In this document: piece after piece, positions 44,184 to 55,295 of the stretch
Layout of the letters: the number at the start of each line of letters is the position of its first letter
How positions within the stretch are numbered: position 1 is the first letter of the stretch
Assembly (NCBI GenBank): GCA_950295325.1
Contig: OX485803.1
Span: 65,177,554-65,241,553 of the forward strand
Origin: Polytrichum commune
Lineage: Eukaryota > Streptophyta > Polytrichopsida > Polytrichales > Polytrichaceae
Reading direction: 5' to 3'
Length of the DNA stretch: 64,000 bases
Translations under genes and position numbers: made by a program
The notes under the pieces: generated by a model
Database searches by the model: none
Told to the model about the DNA's origin: nothing
Seen by the model: the letters and a program-made list of their open reading frames with translations, nothing else

Positions 44184-47172
44184 GGGCCTGGCCGCACCAG
44201 GTGGTGCTGTGCCGGCACAGTTGGCGAGCAGTTCCTGCCCGGAAGCTCCAGCCCGGGTAGGCTGGTTACCGGCTCCATGACCCGGGTCCATGACGGGGGC
44301 CGCACCGGGTGGATACGGAACGGGACGCACCGGACATTCATCCATCCCCATTCATCGCCCGACACGCTCCAGAGGCATCCCGTCCCCCACGGCAGCAAGC
44401 TTTGCACGCGACGCTGCTCTCTGGCCTCGCACGCTGCGGCGATTTCGGGCCTTCGACGCGCCCACATCCGTTCGGAGTGTGATGGACGATGCAAATGCGA
44501 CCGCAATTGACAGTCAACTTCGGGAGTTGCAGTTCGGGTCAGTGCTTCATGGTTGTTCTCGTCGTCTAGGTCTCTGCCACCAAAATTATGTGTTGGGGCG
44601 GGAGTGTTTCTATGTGGGGGTGGGAGCATTGTGCTTACTTCAAGTCGGGCATTTTGTGTTCATACGGCAAGGTCCTGCCAAGGCACGCTTGCACGCTGCG
44701 ACCTCGCGGCTCGCATGCCTGCTGCACGCAAGCTATGGCTGGCCCGTATACATGTGCGCGCATCCCTTCAACAAAGGGGTGCGTGGAAAGGGTTCCGTTG
44801 CGATGTTTAGTGTCCGCGCGCAAATTCTCGCGTTGACGAAGGCCAGGGTCGTCAGGGTGCTATATGTGTCTGCTTTCCAATGTCGATGCCATTTCGGCCA
44901 CCCCTTAGGACCTCCTCGCCTCTCCAGACCCTGTGCCGCAACGTAGACTCCCTTGCTCCCCCTTTCCCTCCTCCAGCCTCCTGGGCCTGTAGGTCGACCA
45001 CATTTTATATTTGCGGTGTCTGCTGTTATCTGCCGTGGGAGACAACAGAAGCGGCCTCCTTGCTGGCCGCAGAGGTTCGACACTGCGTGCCGCTGGTTTC
45101 CATGCCGATGCGGCAATCGAGTCAAGGGCGACTGTCGGCAGCGACCGAAACATGGCGGAAGAGGACCACGGAGAGAGGCACGGATAATGGATTTACATCC
45201 GTCAGTTTCGCGGAATTTTGCTTCAATGTTGTCCGCAGGTCTCCGCGACTCGGGGGCAATGACTTCTTCGGCGTTTCAAACACATCCCTGTCTTCCTGTC
45301 GCCAACCAAAAGAGGTGACCATGCACCGCATGGCTGCATAGGGGCTCAGAGTGGCTGCGTCGATGGTTTCGGCGGCATGGATGCACTGCATTTGCAGACG
45401 TGTGTTGTTCTCCGCGCCTCTGCGTTGGTGGGGGGGGGGGATTCCGTTGCGTTTGCCGATGCTGTGTGCATCTTTCAAGGACGCACTCCTGATTTCGTGC
45501 CTGAGGCTCTGTGGCTATGTCGTTGGTTTGGAGTTGTTCCAAGTCGCGGGGAAACCTCCTTCCAGGGCAGCGTCTGCTGAGAGGCTACGGCCTGCGACGT
45601 TCGCATTTTACAACTAGGAGTTGTTCCGCCCGGGATCTCTGTTGTCTTTGGCCTGCAATTGCTGCAGGCCTTCTGTAATTATCCATTCTGCATTTATAAA
45701 AATACTTTCAAGTATTGAACTCCGGCCAGTGAATTCGTTTTGTCCTGTGCTCACTTTTGGAATTCTTGTGTGATTGTTAGCGTTTTTTCCTGTGATTGGT
45801 ATTGAGAAGATTGGACAATGTCGTGCCTCTGCTGGTGTCAATGGTGCGTCTAGTACATGTGCTCTACTAGGCTATGGAGGCATTCTCCCAGTATTGCTCG
45901 CGTGCGTGCAGAATCACGTTTCATACCCATGTGCTTTTTGTTGGAACACATTCTTCATCTCCTCTTCCAGTTTGTTTGCGCCATTCTATGGCTTCACTAT
46001 ACTCTCACATCCACGATGAATCCTCCAGTACTGCCTGCCACTGCCATTGTTTTCCCCTGTGCGTTACTTCCCCTCGGATTTCCCCCACCCCCCCTCCAAT
46101 CCCGTGGAGAGCTTTCGCCTTGCATACAATTCGCATATGTCAATGTCTGTCACATTCAATTTTGGTTGTGCGCTTGTAGGGTGGAGGATTACTGGCAGGG
46201 GTACAAGTTGTTCTGCTACGCTTACTACTCCCACTCCATCGAACATGAGACCGAATTCCGGCATTCGAAACTGGGTTCGTGAGAACGACCCAATCTTTTT
46301 TCTTGTGCTTTTGTTGGTTTTTTTTCCCTTGTGTGTTATCGTGCAGGTTTCTGGTGGCCAATTCCGTAAAACCTCTGAAATGTTTGGATTGCACAGGACG
46401 CCTTGTGTGGCAGCGTCATGTTCATGGACCTCCTCCATCCCACCACGCCATCCGCAACACATGCATGCAACTTCTCCCTCTTGTGGAGATGTTCTGCAAG
46501 TGGGAGTTGGAGGAGGATTGCACAGATCTTGCATCTCTGATGCATCGCTTCGACTCCCAGCAGCAGTTGGAGTCGCATGCACTCGGTCGCTCTCTCTTGT
46601 CCATGCTTCGCGATGAAGATGTTTGCTTCGGAAGCGCACCGCACCAGGTGCCCCTCGCGGCACCGCCTAGCCCTTTTCAGATCGTCAGGGTGAGGCTGGC
46701 GGCCGCTGCCTTGGCAATTCGTGAACTGCAGGTGCATGTACGCCTTCGTTAGCTGTATGTGAATTTGCCTATAGGTTTGTAAGGGAAATCAAAATGTCGT
46801 TTGCCATTTCGTCTGCGATAATGTGACATTCTGGTGGGAACCCGGAAGGATGTGCGAAATTGGGACTTCACTTTCAAAGAGCCCGACACATTTAATTTCA
46901 AAGATTGAATGCAAACAAGGCCACACACGATACTCCAAACATGTTTCGCAATACAATTGAAAGTCAACTGTTTCTTTCATTGGATTTGAAGTTGTATTGC
47001 AGTCCTGCATGCCACTCGGCTCTGCATTCAGAAACATTTATGTGCATGCGGTGAAAGGCGCTTCTAATCAAAATGCTACTGTGCCAACAATTTACATTTT
47101 CGGTTCCCACTGCTGGTCATCTTCCATTTCGGCAGTACTGCCTGCACTAATTCCAGCTTTGTTTGCCTCAAG
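44184..47172. promoter_or_regulatory. Left non-coding region of the Harbinger element
   Basis: This 3-kb, GC-rich stretch precedes the transposase. Open frames occur on both strands (for example 44290-44946 and 46663-46064) but overlap each other and show no family, as expected by chance at this base composition. It presumably holds the promoter, 5' leader and one or more introns or upstream exons of the transposase. A polypyrimidine-rich tract occurs around 46285-46345. Confidence 0.45.
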
Positions 47173-48888
47173 GTTCGAACATCGCAAGAACGGGCAGCCA
47201 CTCATTCCTCTTCGGAGCTCGAACCTCCGGCTGCATGCCGCCCACCTCCGGAGCCTCGTGGGCGTGATGTGCCTGCATCATTTGCGATCCCGGCATTTTC
47301 GGTCCTCCTAGACAGCCCTCTGCGAGGCATGTGGCCTCCCGCACCGCCCTCCCCACCTAGGCCCTGCATTCCACCCGCGTTTCCAGTCGGAGGTCCTGCC
47401 ACCATACCCCTGCATCTCGCACCAACCACATATTCAGTGCCCCCTAGGGATGTTGCCTCTGCGATTCGCATAGTATTGTCTTGCATCGACATATGCGTAG
47501 CCATGGTGGCCATGTACATGACATCGACGGAGGCTAGTGAGGCCAACTTGGCACATAGGAAACAATTGAAGAGAAGACATGGGCATGATGTATCGATTTC
47601 ACCTCACAATATATATGAACGACATTTTCCCGAAGGCGATGCAATGGAACACCCACACGTGAGGCAGATTTTGGACCTCATTGCCTGGCACGTTGGGGTC
47701 GAGGATGCAAGATGGTATGTCAAACCCAGGTCGACATGTTGGTTCGAGGAGTATCTTTTCAACATATACACACCCGACATGTTTTACGATATATTGCGCA
47801 TGAGACGAAGGACTTTTGACAGGCTGGTTCAGGATCTGCGACCATTCATTCAAGGCCAACACACCCATTGGAGGCAGCCTATTGGAGTCGAGAAGAAAGT
47901 GGTTGTCACACTATTCAAACTCATGCATGGCGTTTCGATACCTCTGGTTGCGGACAAGGCCGCACTAGGCAAATCCACCGTGAGCGAGATATTGAGGCAA
48001 GTCTGCACAGCCATATGCATGAACTTTGGACATCTAATAGCATGGCCAGCTGGAAGGAGGCTGTCACGAATCGCCGCCGCCTTCCAGTCGAAGCAATGCT
48101 TTCCGAATTGTATTGGCGCCATTGACGGGTCGCATATTTACATAGCATCCCCATCAAATACCATTGTAGCGGCCGATCATAGAAACCGCTACAAATCCTT
48201 TTCAATACTGCTACAAGGCATTGTTGATAGCAAGTGCTACTTCACGTCTATCAACACCGGGCCTCCAGGATCTCTGCATGATAGCGCGCATTTCAAAAGG
48301 TCGGAGCTTTACCGCAAGGTTGAAGAGGGGATAATGGGGGGGTTCCACGACGACCCTCTACTCTGGGATGCGGGTCTTCCATTCCCGCCGTACATTGTGG
48401 CGGACCGAGGGTACCCACTTCTAAGCTGGTGCATCACACCATTCAAGAAGGGCCCTATGGGATTGCCTCTAACCAGAGAGGAGTTGTGGTTCAACCGAAA
48501 GCATTCCTCAACGAGGATGAGCGTTGAAAGAGGATTTGGCATTCTGAAATCGAGATTCAAAGAGATTGGCACAAAATCGTCGTTGAAACTCGATTTCCTA
48601 CCTACTGTTGTGCATTGTTGTTGCGTACTACACAACATACTGCTAGCGAGCAAGGACAGAACGTTGGACCAGATTTTAATAGACTGCAATTTGCCGCCAA
48701 TGGACGACAACGACTACACGCATGGGGTCGAGGAGGAGGTGTTCCAACCTCCAAGACCAATGGGCCTAGTGAGCGAGGACAGAGCCTTGCTTGAAGGCCA
48801 CATGGCAAGGGAGGACCTTTTAGACTACCTAGTGCGTATGCAGAACCTCAACCACATTGCTACCCACCAGAGAAGACGAATGCCTTAA
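47173..48888 (+). CDS. PIF/Harbinger transposase (DDE_Tnp_4)
   Basis: This is the catalytic protein that excises and inserts the element by a DDE mechanism in the nucleus. Residue numbers count from the GTG at 47269. A Pro-rich leader of about 60 residues is followed by an N-terminal domain, a helix-turn-helix-like DKAALGKSTVSEILRQV (about 229-245) and the DDE domain: GAIDGSHI (D286), VADRGYPLLSW (D379) and RMSVERGFGILKSRF (E420), with NRKHSSTR just before the last. After these come a conserved CCVLHNILL and an acidic tail. All three catalytic residues are present and no stop interrupts about 540 codons. The left part has no ATG; the frame stays open at least to 47131. A splice acceptor (TTTGCCTCAAG) ends at 47172, so a 5' exon upstream is likely. 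The first in-frame ATG is at 47329. The 3' end overlaps the Myb-like gene by 29 bp, tail to tail. Confidence 0.92.
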   Translation, partial: VRTSQERAATHSSSELEPPAACRPPPEPRGRDVPASFAIPAFSVLLDSPLRGMWPPAPPSPPRPCIPPAFPVGGPATIPLHLAPTTYSVPPRDVASAIRIVLSCIDICVAMVAMYMTSTEASEANLAHRKQLKRRHGHDVSISPHNIYERHFPEGDAMEHPHVRQILDLIAWHVGVEDARWYVKPRSTCWFEEYLFNIYTPDMFYDILRMRRRTFDRLVQDLRPFIQGQHTHWRQPIGVEKKVVVTLFKLMHGVSIPLVADKAALGKSTVSEILRQVCTAICMNFGHLIAWPAGRRLSRIAAAFQSKQCFPNCIGAIDGSHIYIASPSNTIVAADHRNRYKSFSILLQGIVDSKCYFTSINTGPPGSLHDSAHFKRSELYRKVEEGIMGGFHDDPLLWDAGLPFPPYIVADRGYPLLSWCITPFKKGPMGLPLTREELWFNRKHSSTRMSVERGFGILKSRFKEIGTKSSLKLDFLPTVVHCCCVLHNILLASKDRTLDQILIDCNLPPMDDNDYTHGVEEEVFQPPRPMGLVSEDRALLEGHMAREDLLDYLVRMQNLNHIATHQRRRMP

Positions 48889-50011
48889 AGTGAAAACGTA
48901 AGAGACAAGAGGAGGGCGGAAAGTCATACCTTGTGAGAGTGTCCATGGAGGACGCCAACATAAGCAACGCGGCAGTCATGTTGCCAAGATTTTTTGTCCG
49001 CTCAACCTCTAGCTCATAAAATTTTTGTTCCATGTTTGCGGAATGTGTCTCATTGTTTGCAATTCTTGCCTCCCTTCCCTTGTCGAATGCCAACACATCG
49101 GTCCTCCACGTCCGTTTGTCGATGTCTTGTGCTTGCACGTGTGCAAGGTATTCATGGTTGAAATCCTTGACAAAATCAACAAGGTTGTCGGTGCCCATGG
49201 ATTTCCGCTTGCGGCCTGTCGACCCTGGCATGTCGTGTCCTGGAGTCGTCGCCGTCGGCGAATCGGATGCGGCTGTAGTGCTAGCCATGGGGCTACCCAC
49301 CCCCACAAAAAACGGCTCGCGGGACGGTGGGGAAGACCGATGTACTTGCCTTGCCACCGGGGGAGCCACCCTATCAGTGTCAACGACATCTGCCGCACGT
49401 CCGAAAATTTGTCTCTTCCCCACAAAACCCTCCATTTCATTATACATTGCCTCACTGAACTCCAACGACATCTTCCTTGTCTTGGACAACTCTTTCTTCT
49501 CCTCCCTACTCATACCCCACCAATTGGCTGATTCCGATCCCTCTATGTAGTCCTTTAGTTTTTTGTAGTCCTTTATCAGACCATCCCATTTGTTGGTGAT
49601 TTGATCAGTGTCCCTTACCCGGAAACCCACAACACTCATGCAACCCACCAAGACCGCTCTCCATGCCGTGGTTCCATAAACAAATTTGGCAAGAGAAGGC
49701 TGATTGCAATTATGCCTCCCATCCCATTCAATTCGCTTCTGCCCGATGAGGACCAGCATCTCAGCCTCCGTCCAGTTAGGCCCTCGGACCTTGTGTGGGA
49801 GCGCAGCCTGTGCCTGGGACGAAACAGTCGCTGAACGTGCCCTGCCGAATCTGCCACCCCCACGTCCAGCTCCACATGCAGCCGCAGGTGCAGAAGGCAC
49901 AGGGTCATCGTCGTCCAAGAACTCGGTTGGGAAGTCAGAATGAACACTTGCGGGCACTTGAGTGGATGGGCATTGGGAGCTCTCCCCCAAATTCACAATG
50001 TCATCCATCAT
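48860..50011 (-). CDS. Harbinger Myb/trihelix-like accessory protein
   Basis: The protein of 383 residues starts with ATG-ATG at 50011. Residues about 75-155 form a Myb/SANT- or trihelix-like DNA-binding domain: GPNWTEAEMLVLIGQKRIEW, a middle helix around FVYGTTAWRAV, and the third helix DQITNKWDGLIKDYKKLKDY, with tryptophans at 80 and 142. A Ser/Pro/Thr-rich linker and a basic GRKRKSMG (possible nuclear signal) follow. A helical region ends in EQKFYELEVERTKNLGNMTA. In PIF/Harbinger elements this protein binds the transposon ends and assists the transposase. The last residues, after SMDTLTR, look unnatural: AAG|GTATGA there could be a splice donor, so the true C terminus may differ. The gene converges on the transposase. 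Confidence 0.88.
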   Translation of the reverse strand: MMDDIVNLGESSQCPSTQVPASVHSDFPTEFLDDDDPVPSAPAAACGAGRGGGRFGRARSATVSSQAQAALPHKVRGPNWTEAEMLVLIGQKRIEWDGRHNCNQPSLAKFVYGTTAWRAVLVGCMSVVGFRVRDTDQITNKWDGLIKDYKKLKDYIEGSESANWWGMSREEKKELSKTRKMSLEFSEAMYNEMEGFVGKRQIFGRAADVVDTDRVAPPVARQVHRSSPPSREPFFVGVGSPMASTTAASDSPTATTPGHDMPGSTGRKRKSMGTDNLVDFVKDFNHEYLAHVQAQDIDKRTWRTDVLAFDKGREARIANNETHSANMEQKFYELEVERTKNLGNMTAALLMLASSMDTLTRYDFPPSSCLLRFHFKAFVFSGG

Positions 50012-52567
50012 TCAGCAAGCAATGTTGTGCACAAAAAAACAGAATCCAAAGACCTCAATTTTCTGCAAACGCAAAGTCACACAATAACTGAATGCATTGT
50101 AAAAATGTTTGGGCTTCCAACACAAAAACACAGGGTGCCAAATGTGCCAAACAGATGGAATGCGCATGCAGTTCCGGGAGGGCCGATAACATGGGGTTCC
50201 AGGGCGTTGTTAACACGCAGACGAGGGCCATTAACAAAGACCCTTATAGTGTGCAGGTACGAGGTGGAGGAAAAACATGCATCGATGCTGCCAGATCCGC
50301 CAAACACATCGCATGCTTTTGGCAATTGTCAATGCCAGCAACAAAACACCTCCAACTGCAGGCGGCATCTGGGATATTAACAATTGAGCTGAACATGCGG
50401 AAGAGGTAAAGTGACTGGTATTCACAGAGGGGCCAACTGTGGACTCGAATTGGTCCACTGAAGGCATTGAATGCGGCGAGACGCCTTCCAACAATGTGCA
50501 CGACGGAAACGACACCCATCACAAACAACACCGCAACAGGAAAAGACTACAATGCAAGCAGGAGGGCTGAGAGGCACAAGGACGAAAATAACAGACCGCA
50601 CAACATATATTCACCATGTGTATGTGTACAAGAAGTGACGCAAAAAATGAGCGACACAGAATGTGGGCAACAGTGTTGAGTGCAACTCCACGGATGGAGC
50701 GAGACTCGGGGATAGGGCCGCATTTACAGAAATCTCCTCTCACGAGGAAATGCTGACTCTGGAAATGCGAGGACGCGCCAAGACGCTGGCCTGGGGCCTC
50801 CACTAGGAAATTGCAGAGGCATTCTCAAATTGAATTACGAAATTTCCATATTTAAAACATAAGGGGCACATTGTTGAACAAAACAATTGTCTGAATGTCA
50901 AAATAATTTTGCTCTGCCAAGCAATCACTAAAATGAAGTCCATAACAGAAGTCGACCTCCAGGCGGACAGTGCGACAACTTGCACAGTCCCGGGTTTCTC
51001 CTAGCCACAGAGACGACAGTCCCCCAAAGTGCCTCCTACTGTGCACACTACATTTTCGAGCGGACCTGCACAACACAGTTCAGAAGAGTGTTCACAACGA
51101 TGGAGCCTTCTAAACACAAGGAACCTATGAATGGGGAAAAAGAACAGGCATTCACATGCGGGCCAGTGCGGATTGAGAGGTGGGCCTTGGGATATAGGAT
51201 CACAGAATGGCAGTGACAGGTGCAACAATCGGGACTGAATGCGAATGAGACCAGAATGGAACGGAGGTGTGAGAGACCCCACCTGGAAACGCGCATCGAA
51301 CCGGATTAAAAAAACGAAGAAGCACAGTGTCCCACACAGTGTTGCCCTAAGAGGGGTGCCTCCGCACCGCAGTGCATCTCGCGAAGCAGAGCCGACGTCA
51401 ACTGTGCGAACTAAGCGTGGGCATTAGCATGTGAACCTTCTGCTGCAGCCAATTCTGCACCCATCCCCGCGACCAGCAGTATGCATTAGTGGGCATTCTG
51501 TCCCGCATGGCCGAGGTTGGCAGGCTGGAGGGATCATCACAGTCCGGGCGAGCAGCACGCCAACCCCAAATGGCAATGTTGCTATTGAAGGCACGACCGA
51601 GCCCTATGTGCACCCACAGACCCTTGGGGACACACAATGTGAGACCCTAAATGTGCAGAAACAACAACGACGCCAACACAGCTGAACACCTATTGGGACA
51701 AACAGGTGCTCCCAGTAGAAGAAAAAATAGCGCTGAATGAAATATACTGCAAACCCCGCGAGACCAACAACAATTTGGAATTGGCCAGCATACCAGAATG
51801 TGTGCACCAGGGCGGCGACCGCCGTGGAGTGGACGAACAGGAGGAGTCACACTGGAGGCGGGACGGACTGTTGCGGAGGATCGGAGAGCAGTGCGACACT
51901 AGGGCAACCCCTGTTCTGAGCAGGAAGAGCACGGGCGGAGCCTACCGCGCCTCTGCCTGAACGCGAACCCAAGAAAGTGGCATCAGAAATACGCATTCGA
52001 ATTGGGGACCACCAAGGAGGGCTAGTGTGGCGGCGACAACTGATTCAAACTAGAACTCACCGCAGCAGGCACTCTCAAACCCCCACGTCCTTGTTCTGGC
52101 GCCTCGATCACGTGTTTTGTCTGAGCGAGTACTGGAAATTTCCGGCCAATCGCAACCCCATGTGCGGGGGAGCACTCACATGTGTGTGACCGGAATGGTG
52201 TTCATCCCACCGCCGCGAGTCGTTGGTCGCGTCGGACACCGGCAGGCCACCTCCACACAGCGTAACCCGAACCCACTCCCGCCACTGTGTGCGACGCAGC
52301 TGCAAGCAAGGATGAGTTTCATCTGGAGTATCAGGTTTTCATTCTCGTCATCCAAGCCCTGCATCAGAACGTTGGTATTTCCCGCCGGTAAGGTTGTGGG
52401 GCTCTGGGCAGCTTTGAACCCCTTTCCGGCAGAAAGGACGGGGAGACAAGCTCTGACATAAACTTACCCCCTCCGTTTTGGGATCGGTTTCTGCGGGGCC
52501 AGTTAGTGGAAGGGCACCGGTGCCAACCCCATATCCGGGATGGACACCCCGGGTGTGGCCCCCCCCC
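50012..52567. promoter_or_regulatory. Right non-coding region of the Harbinger element
   Basis: This 2.5-kb region upstream of the Myb-like gene ends at the right TIR. Many overlapping frames exist on both strands but none has a recognisable motif. It should contain the promoter of the minus-strand gene. The last 150 bp are CCGG/GGGG-rich, as in the left subterminal region. Confidence 0.45.
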
Positions 52568-54229
52568 TTAGAAGGGTTACTTAATCATGTAAGAATCGGC
52601 AGTCAGCCCCAGGGTCAACATTCCCAGCTGCTTCTGCCTGTGCCAGTGCAGGAGGAATGTCATACAAGCTCCAATGCCGCTCTTACACAGTGGCATTCGA
52701 ATTGTGTTTGGGATTCAGGATCTACAGATCAGTTGGCACTTAGCTTGGAGATCCCCACACTATCTCTCGCTCTCCACATGCATGGAGTAGCTGCATGCCC
52801 CACTCCGCTGGGCCACCATTTCAGGCCACACTTCCAAGCTCGAAATGGTGCTGGCCAAAGATTCTGAGGTTTCGTGGCCACACAGTACTCCACATGTATA
52901 ATATGGCAGCCATCATATAAAATAACTCCTGAAGCAAGAGCTCAAGTGGAGCATTTGAAATATATATGTCCTCGACCTTTTGTATTGAGGAGTACACCCC
53001 AAATGAAATGAAAGGAGCATGCCCCCCTTCCTCATTGGATCCTGATATTCATGTTTTTGTTGTTATGTTGTAAACATCATATAGATTGTTGGCTAGTGGA
53101 AGGACTACGAATCCCTTGGCTGTCAAGCATTGTCAGCCCGGGCCCATGCATGGCAACTATGGGTTGTGTCTTGTGGGCCACTTGACACATTGCTCGCCAT
53201 TACCACTTGCCGGAGCTGGTAGCATGGTAGTATGCAATTGTGTGGGGTTGGGCCTGCACCAATGGGTTGGCATGGTGTTTTTCCATCTCTCCACTGTGTC
53301 AATTCCACTTCCCACTCTTGTTAAGTTTGAACTCTTGTTGTCCACGAGCCCCAATATTTGAGCTACGTACTTTAAATTTCAATTGATTGTGTCAATAGTG
53401 ATCCTATCCGAAGTCAAATCACTCTTAAAACACGCTTTACAAATTGGTTGAGTCCCTGTCCTTTAAATACTCTAAGGTGTTTTGGGTTAAAAACGGAACA
53501 AATTAAATCTAAGTCCATGTTTGGGATTCCTCAAGGGTGATCGCATACAATCTACTACACCGTGACCATGTCAATCAATATATTACACCCTCGTCATGCA
53601 CTTGATCCTCCCTTATGGACGAGTCCGTCCATCTATCTTTGATGAGAGCATTCCATTGTCATGTGCATACCCTTCATGAGGAGATTTTTGATAATTTGCA
53701 CATTGTGTGTCATTCTGGTCACTTTGTGCTAAGATTGTCGTGTCATGAAACTACCACATTTCTACGGATGTTCGGTCGGGCGATTTCCTCTTGAATTCCT
53801 TCGCTAGCTATCAACAAACCGTCGCACTTTAACACGGAAACCTTCGCCGTGTTATTCACTTGGTTGGGGGTCAAACCGCCTCCTAGCTTACGAAGGCGGT
53901 GGTACTCCTAGATATAGCTCTGTCGGTTCGCCATCAATTCAACCATCAAAATCTGTTGGATGTACATAGAAGAATAAATCCATTTCTTATTTCCCTCTTA
54001 ATATGTACATGTACCAAAATTGTATTCAAGTAGTATTTGATGTCACACCATTATTATGTAGCCATCAAGGCCTAAAGACTTACAGTAATTTGGTGCACAT
54101 GGTGCTGTTATGTAACCCTCAGCTCAGTCTGAAACACATGTCATGACTCATGATGGCTTAGCAGGCCATTCTTGGACTTTCAATGTTTGCATTAAAGTAA
54201 TGTAGTGTTTCCTCAACAACGAGAAACAC
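52568..54229. other. No recognisable gene
   Basis: DNA that lay beside the hAT-type MITE before the Harbinger insertion. A 129-codon frame at 52478-52867 crosses the transposon boundary and is therefore not a gene. Nothing else is identified. Confidence 0.4.
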
Positions 54230-54237
54230 ACTCAGTC

Positions 54238-54462
54238 CAGTGATCAGGGGATTTTTGGGCATAACCGGTTGAGATCCTCATGCTTGCAAGTCTAACAGGT
54301 TACATGTTGACATCCTCCAGTTTTCCTTTATTAAATTGGGGTGTATTCTATAAATTCCTCTAAAATGATCAGTAATTTTCCTGCAGTCTTGAACGTCAAC
54401 CGGGTACTTCTCAATCTCAACCGGTTCATCTGTAACTAAGTGCCGGTTCTCCCCAATCATAG
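54238..54462 (-). mobile_element. hAT-type 225-bp MITE, intact
   Basis: It has a perfect 8-bp duplication, ACTCAGTC, at 54230-54237 and 54463-54470. Ends are CAGTGATCAGGGGA and TCTCCCCAATCATAG, imperfect TIRs. Inside, pairs of ACCGGTT-type motifs recur. It is in minus orientation compared with the copies at 57638 and 38895. The 8-bp TSD and CAG-type end identify the hAT superfamily. Confidence 0.9.
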
Positions 54463-54685
54463 ACTCAGTCAAGAGCAAAATCTCATTTGACACACACTAA
54501 TATACACAATTGGGTTGTCCCAAGGCCCACACCAACATATTGACATTTCAAACTATTTTGAATATTTATAACAAAACATGATGATTATGTTTATAATGTG
54601 GTTGCTATACAGGTGGGAAAAAAGGTTATAGTTTGTATATTTTGATTTTAAACCAAAGGAATTTGTATGGATAAAGAGGCAACCT

Positions 54686-55287
54686 CAGGGTTGTCTATTG
54701 TGTCGTGACGGAGGCTAATCTCGGCATAATGTTGTGCCGTCACGACACGTATCCGTCACGACATTATGCCGGATGTTGTCTTTATCCTAACGGACTTGAA
54801 TTTTACCGAATTCTGTGTGTAATTACATTACCCCATTTCGGACACGTAGGATGTAAGATGTCCACGTGTGATGACATGTCAGCAAAGTAGAGGTAAAGTG
54901 GGGAAAAAATTACTAGCCCCCGTCCGCCCCACCCCCCCCCCCCGCCCCCGGTCCGCCCCACCCCCGTCCACTGTCCGCCCCACCCCTGTCCGCTGTCCGC
55001 CCCCTCCCCCGTCCGCCCCCGTCCGCCGTCCGTTGTCCGCCCCACACACTCCTTAGTCATATTTTACTACTTTGATTTTAACAGAATGATAACAGAATGG
55101 CAAAATGGTTTATCTGGCGCTAGGCATATCCACGTCCACGTCGGCCTTTTCTGCCACATAGGACGCCACCTTGGCAAGAAGGTAAGTATTTTACCCACCC
55201 TACTAGTTGCCCCCTAGGTTGACCCTACGTGGACCCTATTGTGTCGTGACGGAGGGGTCCGTCATGACGTCGGGATAGACAACCCTG
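54686..55287. mobile_element. hAT-type MITE with CAGGGTTGTC ends
   Basis: This 602-bp element has ends CAGGGTTGTCTAT and ATAGACAACCCTG, flanked by GGCAACCT (54678-54685) and GGCGACCT (55288-55295), an 8-bp TSD with one change. Both subterminal regions carry GTCGTGACGGA and its inverse several times, giving strong hairpins. A C-rich tandem array occupies 54917-55045. Confidence 0.85.
54917..55045. repeat. C-rich tandem array (GTCCGCCCC units)
   Basis: About ten imperfect repeats of CCGTCCGCCCC or CTGTCCGCCCC lie inside the hAT-type MITE, with one run of 14 C. The complementary strand is G-rich and could form quadruplexes. The proline-rich frame here is not a gene. Confidence 0.8.
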
Positions 55288-55295
55288 GGCGACCT

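Larger units (their letters stand above)
44184..52567. mobile_element. PIF/Harbinger DNA transposon, apparently complete
   Basis: The 8384-bp element lies between TTA at 44181-44183 and TTA at 52568-52570. The left end is GGGCCTGGCCGCACCAGGTG; the right end, read inward, is GGGGGGGGGCCACACCCGGGG, an imperfect TIR of about 15-18 bp. A second TIR-like block (GGGCCGCACCGGGTGG) lies about 110 bp inside the left end. It carries the two genes typical of the superfamily, transposase (plus) and Myb/trihelix protein (minus), in convergent orientation. It is visibly GC-richer than the DNA around it. No stop or frameshift is seen in the conserved domains, so it could be autonomous or recently so. Confidence 0.9.

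Noticed and set aside
44290-44946. 218-codon open frame in the left arm of the Harbinger element
   Set aside because: It overlaps open frames on both strands in GC-rich DNA, starts only 107 bp inside the TIR and shows no family motif.
46064-46663. 199-codon minus-strand frame
   Set aside because: It mirrors overlapping plus-strand frames of similar size with no motif; likely chance in high-GC sequence.
52478-52867. 129-codon frame
   Set aside because: It spans the right boundary of the Harbinger element at 52567, so it joins unrelated DNA.
54868-55056. Proline-rich protein-like frame
   Set aside because: It is a C-rich tandem repeat inside a hAT-type MITE.
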